Assembly: GCA_038501195.1 (NCBI GenBank) | Contig: JBBPUQ010000009.1 | Location: 186,001 to 250,000 of the forward strand | From: Nemania diffusa | Taxonomy: Eukaryota; Ascomycota; Sordariomycetes; Xylariales; Xylariaceae | DNA length: 64,000 nucleotides | Direction: 5' to 3' | Part shown: positions 1-11,004 of the stretch, piece after piece | Layout: each line of letters starts with the position of its first letter | Position numbering within the stretch: the first letter of the stretch is position 1 | Notes under the pieces: generated by a model | What the model was told of the DNA's origin: nothing | The model's database searches: none | What the model saw: the letters and a program-made list of their open reading frames with translations, nothing else | Translations under genes and position numbers: made by a program

Positions 1-312
1 TTCCTCGAATAAAAGCAAAGCTGGTAAAGATCCACAACTGCCGAGTTGGACGGGATTCACCATTGGTCAGATGGCTATGGTTGGTGCGAAGTGCTCACAC
101 TCGTAGATCAATTAGATTACCATGCAGTTATACAGCGGGTAATTTCTCTGATCAAATAGCTAGGTATAGAGGAGGTTTAGTTGAGTCATATAATACCCAG
201 TGCTGCTTAAGGGCTTATATATATACTAAATGTAATGAACGAGCAAACTTAATGATCTATTTGGTGTTCTCTCCGTCATCTGGGAGTAGTAACTGTAGAA
301 CAACTAAGAACC
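1..312. other. Intergenic leader of the DUF1996 gene
   Basis: No coding sequence is supported here. Open frames exist but lack family features and overlap the 5' end of the downstream gene in a different frame. The stretch presumably holds the promoter and 5' UTR of the secreted-protein gene that starts at 313; a run resembling a TATA element (TATATATATAC) lies near 218-229. Confidence 0.5.
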
Positions 313-1630
313 ATGCTTTGGCAAACCATCACTCTCGTTGCGCTCTTAGTGCAGGATGCTTCCGCGCAAGTTCAAGGGTCTGCGGACTTCCTGCGATTCG
401 GTTGCTCCCAGCTCGTCGTCGAGAGAATCGACCCTCTTGTAACCCCCGGATCGAACCCGTCTCCACATACGCACCAGATCGTCGGAGGACAGTCTTTCAA
501 TACCACTGTATAGTATCTGAGTATCCTTGTCGGAGTTGACGTTCTAACAATACTGTAGATGGATCCTAACACTATTGACCCGCCCACGCAATCTGCTTGT
601 ACCTCTTGCATCTATAAAGAAGACACCAGCAACTATTGGACGGCCTCAATCTACTTCCGATCCCCTGAAAATGGAACATTCAAACGAGTCCCGCAGATGG
701 CTAACGGCCGCCTGAACGGGACCTTATTGGAACAAGAGGGAGGAATTACAGTTTACTACATGAGGCCATTCAGTGGTACCAACAAAAAGACCACGGTTCC
801 CAAACCGGTGAGTGCTTGACTCCCTACCCAAAACGTATAAGCTCTTATACCAATATCTCTTTAAGGGTTTCCGGATGCTCGCTGGAGACCCTACAATGCG
901 CAGCAAGACGGGGAATTTCGCCAACATCTGCCATCGCTGTCTCCAAGCCAAAGACCGCATCATGGGAGGCAACGGCGCCCCCTGCGACGCCAGCGACACG
1001 GCCGCTTTCCCGAGCAAGATGTGCCCGGGAGGGATTCGCGCGACCATCATATTCCCCTCCTGCTGGGACGGCAAGAACCTCGACAGCCCAGACCACAAGA
1101 GCCACGTGGCGTACGCCGCCGGCTCCGCGCTCGCGGGCGACAAGTGCCCGGCCACCCACCCGGTGCGCATCCCCCAAGTCATGTACGAGATCATGTTCGA
1201 CACGACGCCGTTCAACAACCCGGACTACTGGAAGGACGGCAAGCAGCCATTCGTGTACAGCTTCGGCGACCCGTGAGCGCACACCTGATCCGCGTTATAC
1301 AGTTGGGTGTCTCATCTTTGCTAACTTTGAATGTGCTTGCCATGTATAGGACCGGATACGGAGCGCATGGAGACTATCTGTTTGGGTGGCAGGGCGATGC
1401 CTTACAGCGCGCAATGGACGCCCTAGGAACCAAGTGCGCAAGCGAAGATTGCACCAAGGTCCTGAGCATCCAAGATGGGAAGAGTGCGATAGGCTGTACT
1501 AAGGCACAGCTCGCCAAGGAGGATGTCGGATCTTCCACTTGTACGTATTAGCCCATTCTGTCGAAATGTGTATGAACTGACGTCTGCTTTAGGGCTCAAG
1601 ACACTTCCTGGAGACGTGGAAGTTATTTAA
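313..1630 (+). CDS. Secreted DUF1996-domain protein
   Basis: Five exons (313-507, 559-807, 866-1272, 1350-1540, 1593-1630) give 359 residues. Introns are 51-77 bases; donors are GTATAG, GTGAGT, GTGAGC and GTACGT and all acceptors are AG. The N-terminus is hydrophobic and ends in ...DASAQ, a likely signal peptide of about 19 residues. Hallmarks of the DUF1996 family follow: the PHTHQIVGG segment near residue 50, an STCTSC-like CTSC motif, the FRMLAGDP segment at the start of exon 3, CWDGKN, and the GDYLFGWQ segment after the fourth exon junction. These proteins are common, abundant secreted proteins of ascomycetes, sometimes carrying C-terminal WSC domains; none is present here, so this is the short form. 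The biochemical function is not established. The start is the only ATG that supplies a signal peptide. Sequence downstream of 1630 is non-coding. Confidence 0.9.
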
Positions 1631-4600
1631 CCCGAGTCGATTAAAGTGAGGCCGAGGTTGGATGGACCATCGCTCGAACATTGGGGTTTGTTGAGCGATT
1701 TTATGTGTTAGTAATCTTGACGCTATTAAATATTATTGAATGGGTGATTAGATTGTTTGTGGGTGCGATCAGTGATACTATATTATGTTGTTCTCTATGC
1801 TTTGTGTGTAAATCAGGTACGCCACGGGGAAAGGGATCAGGGTAGGGGGAACCAGAAAGGAGGGATCAGGGGTGCTGGATCTTAAAGGAATATATAAGCT
1901 GTTTAGTCGCATTGCTACTATGAATATGGAATATGCAATGAAGCCAGCAGTGTAATGAGCGTTAAGTAAATATATTTATAAACACAGTGTAAAAATGATT
2001 ATGTTACCCCCCAGGCTCCTAGCCTATCCTTCGTTGGCAAAGCATTGTTTATTTTGGTGAAGAACATCGTAAATGTGATTCTAGTTAAATTGAGTCACAC
2101 TATGAGTGAATAAGGAAAAGAAAGTTGGACATGTCTGTAATGATATAGAGGTGATCAAGCCACTTTGAGCCACAGTGTTTATAGCTGTGCCACACGCCAC
2201 AAAATCGCGCAAAATTGACAGAACACTTCATCCTTCATAACTTTCATCTATGGAGAGTTTATCTACAGTTTACAGTAGCATCCGTTTCTTAATGTTTCCC
2301 TTGATTCCTCTCTTCGAGCTTTGGGAGATGAGACCGCCTTATCATACCCTCCCAGGCTACACCTAGCCAAAGCTCACCTGTAGTTGGCTAGGTCACGTGG
2401 CAGTACTTCCCGAGGGCTCTAGCTACGGTTGAGCTACAATGCCAAATACGCAGTATGCGAATTGAAATGCAAAGAGGTTGGAAGCTAAAAGCTAGATATA
2501 GGTTGAAACTATAAGGTTCTCCATATGTGAATTAAACTGTATGTTTAGCATTTCCTAAGTATAAAGGATTTTGTGTAAACTGCATTATAGTGACATTTTG
2601 TCACAGCTCCAACTAATAATACTTTTGCACTAGGGCATCGTTCTCTCCTACTAAACCTTTACATTATAATCATGTTGATACAAGGATATCTTACATCTGC
2701 TAGTGCGAACGACTATTTAACAATACATGATAAGACATCTAGTTGTCCGGTTCATCCTAGAACACCTAGGTAACAATATTAGAGGCCAGAAATTCTCATT
2801 CCGCTCGGTGGGAAGCAATAAATCTTTCTGGCGGCACCGTATTGCTTTTTACCATAGGTAAAACCTCAAGCTGACAATATGCCTACATAGATATCATCCT
2901 CCTTCAAGAACTTTATGGCATCTTGAATGATATTTTCAATTACTGAATAAAGCTCGGATAGCTTTATTATAAAGACCTCCGTCAATACTAGGAACTCCTG
3001 TGTTAGGAATCACTCACCGTCCCGCCGTTATCGGTCACCTAAAAGTCTATTGGCGTCACAGTTCAGACTGCTGGTGAGGCCAGAGATGATTTATTTTATT
3101 ACACAAGGAGGGAAGTTCTATTTAGACCAGCAGAACCTACTATGCCGGCTTATATAGACCTGGCCCATGCCCATGCTATAGTTCTAGCCTTCTTGAGGTT
3201 TAGTACCGTGAGAATCGGTTATCAATAGCACCAAAATATAGGAGGATATGGAGTTATAACTTATTGGCATCTTATCTAACAGGACGGCGGAAACAATGAT
3301 ACTTCGCTTAGAAGTGGATGCCTCACTAATGAAAAAGGAAATGGAGCCACCGTGTCACAGAAGAGGAGTTCAGGGCTGTACCAAGCTAATCATATATGCT
3401 TGCGGCCGCGACTCGCACATGGCCAGTCCGCTAGGCGCTACAGACCTTCCCCGAAAAGCGGAAGAGAAGGAATCTCGCACGCTGGTCTGCGTGATAATCT
3501 AACGATGTGCGACTACTTCGCGCCTAGACGAGAATCAATGACGACCTCTTTAACAAGATAACTCTGCCTAGCGCTATTCCCGGTCAACATGCCGTCCTCA
3601 CGAGGGCTGAAATTATAGGCGCCTGACCTAACCGCGTGCTTGGTTTTCTTGATTTGTTGGACCCGCGTATTCACGGAAATGATATTTATTCGTCGATCTC
3701 TGAGCTAAGAATTACTCCTAACTCCATGGCAAGCCCCATGATTCCACCTTCGCGGATAGCGGGTTGCAAGGAAACTGATTTCAAAGAGTCCCGCACTATC
3801 ACCTGAAAAGTATTTCGCAGCGGAATAGGCGCTAGAATTATCTCGGGATTCGCGGGCTTCAAGCTCGACATTTACTTCTCCAATAATAACAACATACAAG
3901 ACACGGCAGTCAGAGCAGCCAAGCGTATATGCGAAGGAGAATGCCGGGCTGCGGATTCTCCCCAGCACCATAGCCACAACAAGACAAATCAACTAGACTA
4001 GGTATTCATGGTAAGTGTGTTGACTTCAATCTAATGCGGTCCAGATTTGCGAAAAGTTCCAGCTGAAGAACACCGGAAGCGTCTTCCAAGTGCACCCAAG
4101 AGCTGCAATATCACTCGATTCGGTTTCGCTCTGCAACAAACACCAGCTGAAGAACAATACGGGTCCAGTTGAATCAAGGCATCTCAGATAATAAGTTTTC
4201 TAGTATCGTGACAAATACAACGCTATGTATTGCTGCCCAATATTGTGTTCGCCGACTTCTGATCGAGATTATGGTCCAGGTCCGGCAGAATGGCAATATC
4301 GAGTGCTCTCAAGATAGTGGGGCATCTCGGGATACTTCCGTTGTGTGAGAAGGAGATGAATGGAAGATAGTACTATCCGATCCTTCGGCGAGCTTCGTCG
4401 CCGGGCGTGTCACATCGGCGAATACCTACACGTCGTTGGTATAATCAACAACAATCTAGATCATGCAAGCTCTCTGGCTAAGATGCAGACTTATCGACAA
4501 TGCAGTAATAGTTAAAAATTAGATGCACCTTGATGTCAATATATTGGTGGAGGATCTCTTCCGGCGTTGTCTCTCCTCTTTCCTGAGACGGTAACCGAAG

Positions 4601-5137
4601 GAGTTGATCGGACCCAAAGCTGCTTAGCACTGCGGCAATGACATGGATTCTCCTCCATAAAGACTTGAAGTTTGATGCAGATATGCACGTTTGGCAGTTT
4701 GTGATTACTCCTCCGCAGGCTCAGCCAGCCGTGGGGCACATCACCCGCATTTCAATATTGACAGCTCATCAACAGATCCCATGCAAACGGAGCCAGTCAG
4801 TAGGGGTTGCTTGTGCCTCTCCTGTGCTTGCGTTGTATCGTTCGACTTAACCATCTCACGAACTCCACCTTTCACGCCCATACTCGCTAGCGGCCGTGAT
4901 ATGCGGAGATGATCTGTATCGAGAAAAAGGAGTTCGTTAAAGCATAGCTGCTCGGTTACGGCTCAACAGATAGGTTGAGCTCGTCGTGTATAAAACTTGT
5001 TAGGCTTTCCAGCAACAATTTAGTCATTTGGGGACAAGATATTAAGATTTCTTTTATCAAGCCTGTCAGGTCTCGAACAACTCATCAGCAAAGAACTCCG
5101 GTTAACCAGCCCTACACACGGAACGACCTTTATTATC
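1631..5137. other. 3.5 kb gene desert
   Basis: AT-rich sequence without a supportable gene. Small open frames (for example 3296-3502 on + and 3686-3992 on -) overlap each other in different frames, have no splice partners and show no family motif. Short hairpins occur, for instance arms ACCTAGCCAA (2361-2370) and TTGGCTAGGT (2384-2393). The final few hundred bases before 5138 presumably carry the promoter of the next gene. Confidence 0.55.
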
Positions 5138-6607
5138 ATGCCTTCTTCTATACCTTACGATCCCAGTCTTGTTCTGGCTAATGTGGTTGATAACAAAGCG
5201 CTTCAGCTCATCCAGCAGATCGCCGCTGCCGCTGCACCCGCTGATGCTGCTCAGAATGATCTTAATGCATTGATTGCAATGCGTCGAAGTCTTGACATGA
5301 CACGAAATGAGCTTGTTAACTTGGGTATCAGCACTAAGAGCTGCAATGACGAGCTCTCGACTCTGAACGATGAGATCACTGCTTCGGCGGAAGACTATGT
5401 CAAGAAAAAGATCGCCGCCGAGAAGACCATCAAGCCTCTCCGCGCACAGATCAAGGGCGTCAGCGCGCAGGCAGAAAGCCCAGTTGACTATACCAAGACA
5501 CAGATCAAGTCGATGCCTCTTGCATCTGATTCCATGAATATGGATGTTCAGTATTTCTCCATGGACTCGAACATGGAGAGCGCCGAGGCATATGCCTCTA
5601 CTATTGCCACCTTCGTCTCAGCTTCGACCAGTTGGATGGGAGTCAACGCATCGAAGGATATGTCCAATGCTGCTCAGAAGCAAGTGTCATCTCAGGCACA
5701 GAAACACAGCCTCTCCGGGACTCTCGTGCTTTCCGTGTCCTGCACGCACAAGAACGCATCGGTCCTTGCCCCTTTCGTTCTGAATCCCGATAAAGCCATC
5801 GGTACCTGGAACCACCTCTTCCCAAATGACTCCCTTGACCCGACCAACCGTGTGGAAATGACGCGGTGCGCCTGGGCTAAGGAGGATCAAGGCACCGCCA
5901 ACCGCTACAGCATCCTCTCCGGCATGACGTTCGGCTCGTCTTTCGTGGGCATGGTCCATGTCCTCAACGCTACTGATAGTAAAGTTAGCGAAACCATGGC
6001 CAGTGCCGCTCAGTCTCTACAGTCACAGATGGACGCCGCCTGCTGGTACGAGGCCCAGTCCGGTGGTTTCGGTGTCAACAGCTCCATCGCCACCGACGTT
6101 AAGAACCTCCTCTCCTCGCAAAATGTGACCACCCACGTGACGCTCATCTCCATGGGCGTGATTCCCTCGATGGTCGCCGGCGAGGTCAAGCTGGGCGTGC
6201 AAACTTTCGCCAAGTTCGACCCGAAGGCGAGCATGGAGGCCATCGCGGCGCTACAGAACTCGACCGTGCAGGGCCAGGACAGCCTGCAGGCGTCGGCGCA
6301 GGCAGCGCGCACCGGTAAGCAGATGGTGACCATGAAGGGCATGGAAATCAAGGCGGCCCTCGAGGGTCTCGCCGAGATCGACGATGGGCACAACAAGATG
6401 CTGGACATCAACTCGATGATGTCGGCGCTGGATGACTACCTGAAGAAGGCGGCGGAGGGAAACTCGGGCGTGCCGTTGAATTACTTTCTGAAGGATATCA
6501 CGAAGAAGGAGCTGGCCGAGGCGTGGGTTGCGAAGTATTACCCCGGCCAATACATGTCGATTACGCACGATGATACTACACAAACAGCGGTGGCGACGAG
6601 GGCTTAG
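5138..6607 (+). CDS. Conserved-looking fungal protein of unknown function
   Basis: Single exon, 489 residues, no signal peptide and no membrane segment. Residues about 20-130 are strongly helical, rich in Ala, Lys and Glu, and could form a coiled coil; they precede a central mixed segment with two tryptophans and a SGTLVLSVSCTHKNASV strand-like stretch near residues 190-210. A C-terminal region ends in a charged KELAEAW helix. Codon usage is strongly GC-biased towards the 3' end, as in the other expressed genes here, and the frame is open throughout, so it is very likely a real gene. I remember proteins of this general type in many ascomycetes but know no assigned function. It has no neighbours within 2.5 kb on either side. 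The ATG chosen is the first in frame and sits in a TATC-ATG-CC context. Confidence 0.8.
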   Translation: MPSSIPYDPSLVLANVVDNKALQLIQQIAAAAAPADAAQNDLNALIAMRRSLDMTRNELVNLGISTKSCNDELSTLNDEITASAEDYVKKKIAAEKTIKPLRAQIKGVSAQAESPVDYTKTQIKSMPLASDSMNMDVQYFSMDSNMESAEAYASTIATFVSASTSWMGVNASKDMSNAAQKQVSSQAQKHSLSGTLVLSVSCTHKNASVLAPFVLNPDKAIGTWNHLFPNDSLDPTNRVEMTRCAWAKEDQGTANRYSILSGMTFGSSFVGMVHVLNATDSKVSETMASAAQSLQSQMDAACWYEAQSGGFGVNSSIATDVKNLLSSQNVTTHVTLISMGVIPSMVAGEVKLGVQTFAKFDPKASMEAIAALQNSTVQGQDSLQASAQAARTGKQMVTMKGMEIKAALEGLAEIDDGHNKMLDINSMMSALDDYLKKAAEGNSGVPLNYFLKDITKKELAEAWVAKYYPGQYMSITHDDTTQTAVATRA

Positions 6608-7171
6608 GAGGGAGATCATGGCGTAGTGGAGGGAGTGAGGCACGATGGTTGGGGCAGCTCGCACTAGGATCTTAGGGGCGACTGAAGACACTGGACTACT
6701 TTTCCTATGTTCTCTCTTTTTGCTTTATTATTGCAACTTACTAGGATACTCTAGTTTTACATCATTTTAAACCCAATAATGCAACATATGCTTGCACTCC
6801 TTTACTATCTGCGATATTGTATTACTAGAGTTTAGAATGTTGGTAATCCTCACTATGCACATCCTTGTCCGCAGTCAATGCTGCAAACCTGCGACTGATC
6901 ACTACGATCACTGAGCAACTTAGCCAAAACACTAAGGGAGCATGAGAAGATAAAAGAAAGGGGGTGCTGTGGCGAGGGAAAATACAACTACATAGAGAAA
7001 TCTAGTAAAGTGCAATTGGACTTACACCATAGCGCACCAGCATCCTTAAATGTGGGTAAGGCTCAAGGGCGGCAAGGGGTTTGACTGGTAAGTGGATTAG
7101 GGTAGGAGGAGCCAGTTAGGAGATGCCAGGATTCAGATCGATCTGCTTACCTAGGTAAGCGTAGAAGATAT

Positions 7172-7252
7172 TGTTAGAAATACACCTTTAGAAATAAAGA
7201 AAATAATTTGACCGGTCACGCCAAACTTTTGGCGCAGTGGTTTTTTCTAACA
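7172..7252. mobile_element. 81-bp LTR-like insertion with 5-bp target duplication
   Basis: The element begins TGTTAGAAATA and ends TTTCTAACA, so it has 9-base perfect terminal inverted repeats with the TG...CA ends of LTR elements. It is flanked by the direct repeat GATAT (7167-7171 and 7253-7257). Removing the element and one copy restores GTAGAAGATATCTTCTAC, a perfect 18-base palindrome. An internal hairpin spans about 7211-7244 (CACGCCAAA against TTTTGGCG). Its first 11 bases equal those of the LTR at 24757. It is either an internally deleted solo LTR or a very small non-autonomous element. Confidence 0.6.
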
Positions 7253-7735
7253 GATATCTTCTACACTAGGCCAACAAGTACCTAAGGCGATCTTACAAAT
7301 TAACAAGCTCTATAGAACTTGTAATTTAGAGCTAACAATGTTCTTGATTAGACCTTGCTACGTATAAGGCCTAAATGATTAATTCTACAAGTTCGGCTCA
7401 ACTACGTGAGACATCTTGGTCACTGTCGTAATCTAACAAAGTCAAATTGAGATTGACCTGTGGCGAATGAACCGAACTGGGTTTTAACGTAAACTAGCTC
7501 TTCAATTAACCATTTCTTCTCGTTGTGAAATTTTTCAACGCAGAAAAGCAACATTGTTCCTAGCTCTACTCAATTTACATGACTGACTTAACTTCGCCTT
7601 AGGCAAAGCAAGTCTATACTGGATACTTGGTAAGAAACAGCATATCAAAACTCAGTACGTATAGTTCTAGAACACGATACCCTAGATAGACTAGACAGTG
7701 GTTTGTTTAGGGTTAGTGTACAGCTTGCGCGGTAC

Positions 7736-7790
7736 AAATCCCGGTTGCCGGGATTCTAGCCGCCGCCGGCAGTTCTAGCCGGAATTGGCA
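7736..7790. repeat. GC-rich hairpin cluster
   Basis: AATCCCGG and CCGGGATT form an 8-base perfect inverted repeat around a TTG loop. They are followed by two copies of TTCTAGCCG separated by a CCGCCGGCA stretch. No gene is nearby; this is a structural observation only. Confidence 0.4.
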
Positions 7791-9329
7791 CTTGGCGCAA
7801 CGGTCCATGTCAAAATGCTACACAACATACTCTAAGGTTGAGACAGTAAATGCACCTGTCAAAGTTCTCCGTTTGCGAACGCCTGCAGGTAGGACAGCGG
7901 GATGAGCATGGTTATCAAGGAGCTTTGTACACTAAGAATATGCAAGTCAAGCTGCAGTTCGTTCTTGGCTAGCAATGTTAGTGACCAGTCGGCTTTTGAA
8001 AGACATTGCTCATTTCCAATTTAGGAAGCTAGTTATTTAAACCCTGGCTTGTCTCTCATCGCTTGGATGTAATAAATCTCACCTCGCATGTTGCAGTCAC
8101 CAAATTTGGTTCTATCTCTCTAGTGGGTATCACTTTCGCAGCGGTAGGCTTAGGATGACCTTGTAGGAACTAACTCCTTCCAATTAACTAGCAACTGCGT
8201 AACCATATATCAAACAAGGATCGGCTGAAGCTGGAAAGGTCGGAGAAATTAAAAATCTAGTAGAAACAACTAACTTAGGAGTCTTCTTTTGACCGAATTC
8301 ATCCTAAACTAGCTAACCCCCAGCTGGAGATCTATTTTTGAGGTCCTTATGTGGCGTTTAGTCCCAAGTTGGAAATATCCGAATTCACTCCCTTTAATGT
8401 CTGCTCTGCTTCGTGGTGACCTATGTCGGCTTATTTTACGATCCATGCAGCCCTATGGCAATGGTCACTTCATTTATATCCCCCTCGTCTTGCATTCACA
8501 AGACCATCAGACAGCAGTTTATCTTTTGATTGCATCCAATAACCCGCTGGAGTGATGATGCAATGATACCTATCTAGATCCAATATTCAAAGCTGGATAC
8601 CCATCTAGTAGCTATAAATAGAAAGATAAGGGTACATACCTACACCGCCCTGCACAAGCACTATCTGGGTCTTAGAGGTGCATGAGTTAGACCAGTAGAT
8701 CTTATGATCGTAGCATAAGCATTATTAGCGCGAACGTATGTTGTAAAGTTTCCTTACTAAGTATCAATAGTTTTGCTTGTTGGTTGTCATTTGTATACAT
8801 ACCCGGCACGCGACGGTGTACCCCTCTTGCTTGAGCCCCCTTGGCTTCGCGAAAATAGATGGCCCGTTTATTCTTTTAGATACTATGAGATCATTTATAA
8901 CGAAGGCTACACCATACCGGTACACTTATAATCCATATAATAAATCTCTTAATTGTTACTGTGGGATTTTATCGGCTTCTCCGGAATAGACTTGGTTTAA
9001 TAAACGGCTCGTTGTGTTCAAAGGCTCGGAAGGATACACCAAGTACGATTTACAGTTCATTTATTTCTTGCTTCCAGTTGACTTAAGTTTCTGGTCGCCA
9101 TCACTTCCATTTGTGTTCATCATCTTCGTATTAGATGTTACACTCTTAACGGGATCACGAGGCTTCATGTTAGAGCTAAAGGACCTCGTGGTACCCCGTA
9201 TCCAATACATGTGGCACTAAGTTCGTTTCTTAGCAATTCTTTTGTTTTTTAAGGCATTTCCCTTTCTTCTTCTCCCTCGATCTATTCCCCGGCGTGTTGT
9301 GTCTCAACCTAGAATAGAGGCGCTTGAAG

Positions 9330-11004
9330 ATGAGTCGATTGCGTCAAATCGCCACCGTTATTGCCGCTTTGGCAGTCCTAGTGGCCATCTTTTTAGCACG
9401 AGCATCACCAGCGCCGAGAAGCGAGTCCATCGCCCCGGTCCAGGGCAAAAATGGGACCGTCTTGTTTTTTGTCAACGTCGAGTATGGCCTTAGCAACGTA
9501 CACCTAGCAACAGCCAGCGCGCTCCTTGAGAAGCACCCGGACATTGATGTCCACATTGCATCCTTCCCTCGAACGGCCTCTAAAGTGGCCGGGGTTAACT
9601 CTTTGGCCAGGCGAAAGGCTGAAGGTGGTAAAGAAATCCACTTCCATGAACTTCCCGGTTCGGAGTACTTAGAAGCACTCTCAGAACAGATGGGCGGCTA
9701 CGGAAAGAAGTCTGTTCGTCATATTATGCATCCACCCGGGCTGAAGGGCATCGACCACCTAATGCGTATCGTTCTTCCAGCGGTCTCACCTTGGGAGGGA
9801 AAGGACCATGTTGTGATCTATGAGAAAGCTACTGAGCTTATAAAAACCATTGATCCGGCTGTGGTCGTTTTAGATATTGCCCTCAGGCCAGCTATTGATG
9901 CTGCAGCGAAATATAATCGCTTGTTTGCCTTTCTTGCGCCCAATGTCCTGGCCGACACATTCTGGATCAAGCAGCCTTTCGGAAGCATACTCGGGAAATA
10001 CGCTCGGTTCGTCTATGCCCGTCCTGAGGTTTTTAACTACTAACAGGCTGTTTCAGAATAGGCTCTGACTTTTCCTTCCCATTGCCCTGGCGAAAGATTC
10101 CCGAGAATATTTACTTCACCGCCCGCCTCATTATAGGGGTATTGAATCGGCCGGATTTTAGGGGGACCAAACAGTATCTCAAGGAGCACGGGATAGACAC
10201 ATCGATGGGCATTCCACGACGTGCTGACAATCCGTGGATTTCGCAGAACATGGCAGGAGCCAGCATCCCACTCGATGTAATCCCTCCTAACATCACCGCT
10301 GCAGGACCCATCATCTTCGACCCCGAGCCGGCTGCGGAGCAAGACCCGGAGTTAGTGGCCTGGCTGGCAAGAGCACCGACAGTACTGATAAATCTCGGGA
10401 GTCTGTTTGTCTACTGCGAGCACCACGCGACAACGATGGCGCTAGCAATAGAAGATCTCCTAGCCAAAACTAATGTCCAAGTGCTGTGGAAGATGGGAAA
10501 AGAAGATACCATACCCGACAACTACACGTTGCCAGCTCAGAATGCTATAGAACAGGGGCGACTCAGGGTCACGAATTGGCTTACGGTGAGCCCGGCATCG
10601 ATACTAGCAACGGGCCATATTGTGGCTTCTGTGCACCACGGAGGAGCAAACTGCTACCACGAGGCCATTGCGTACGTCATCCCCTAATCCGTTAATCTCT
10701 ACGCCCACTGACTTTCCTCAGGGCCGGCATCCCGCAGGTCGTTGTCCCCATGTGGCTAGACTGTTACAACTACGCAGCATTGGCTGAAGATGTCGGCGTC
10801 GGTGTCTACGCCACGCGAGACACGGCACCTAAGTGGACTGTAGAAAGCCTGCGGGATAGCTTTCTTAAGGTCCTCGACGGGGGAGAGGAGGGCCGGAAAA
10901 TGGCGGAGAAAGCAAAGGGGCTGGGTGAGATCGCACGGCAGGATCCTGGACGATACGTTGCAGCAAGGGAGATTGCGCGCTTAGCGGGGTCTGGGCACGC
11001 TTAG
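9330..11004 (+). CDS. Family 1 (UGT-type) glycosyltransferase, membrane-anchored
   Basis: Best model is three exons (9330-10006, 10057-10671, 10722-11004), 524 residues. An N-terminal hydrophobic segment (about residues 5-24) would act as signal anchor. The N-terminal acceptor domain starts with a VLFFVNVEYGLSNVH strand; exon 2 opens with the DFSFPLPW segment common in fungal UGT-like proteins. The C-terminal donor-binding domain carries VTNWLTV, VHHGGANCYHEA and the following AAGIPQVVVPMW-D-NYA block, matching the UGT signature that binds a UDP-sugar. The acceptor is unknown; sterols, lipids or small phenolics are typical. The first intron boundary is the weak point: donor GTTCGT at 10007 with acceptor 10056 keeps frame, but 10021-10061 is also possible. 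The second intron (GTACGT...CTCAG) is secure. The ATG at 9330 is the first in frame. Confidence 0.85.

Larger units (their letters stand above)
6608..9329. other. Intergenic region with a short insertion element
   Basis: No gene is supported. It includes an 81-base LTR-like insertion (listed separately, 7172-7252) and a GC-rich hairpin cluster near 7736-7790 that stands out from the AT-rich background. Small open frames at 8349-8555, 8777-8989 and 9014-9220 lack motifs and splice partners. Confidence 0.55.

Noticed and set aside
63..539. 158-residue frame at the left edge
   Set aside because: Overlaps the DUF1996 first exon in another frame and shows no family features.
3686..3992. Two overlapping minus-strand frames
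   Set aside because: No splice partners, an upstream in-frame stop and no motif; a decayed gene is possible but not demonstrable.
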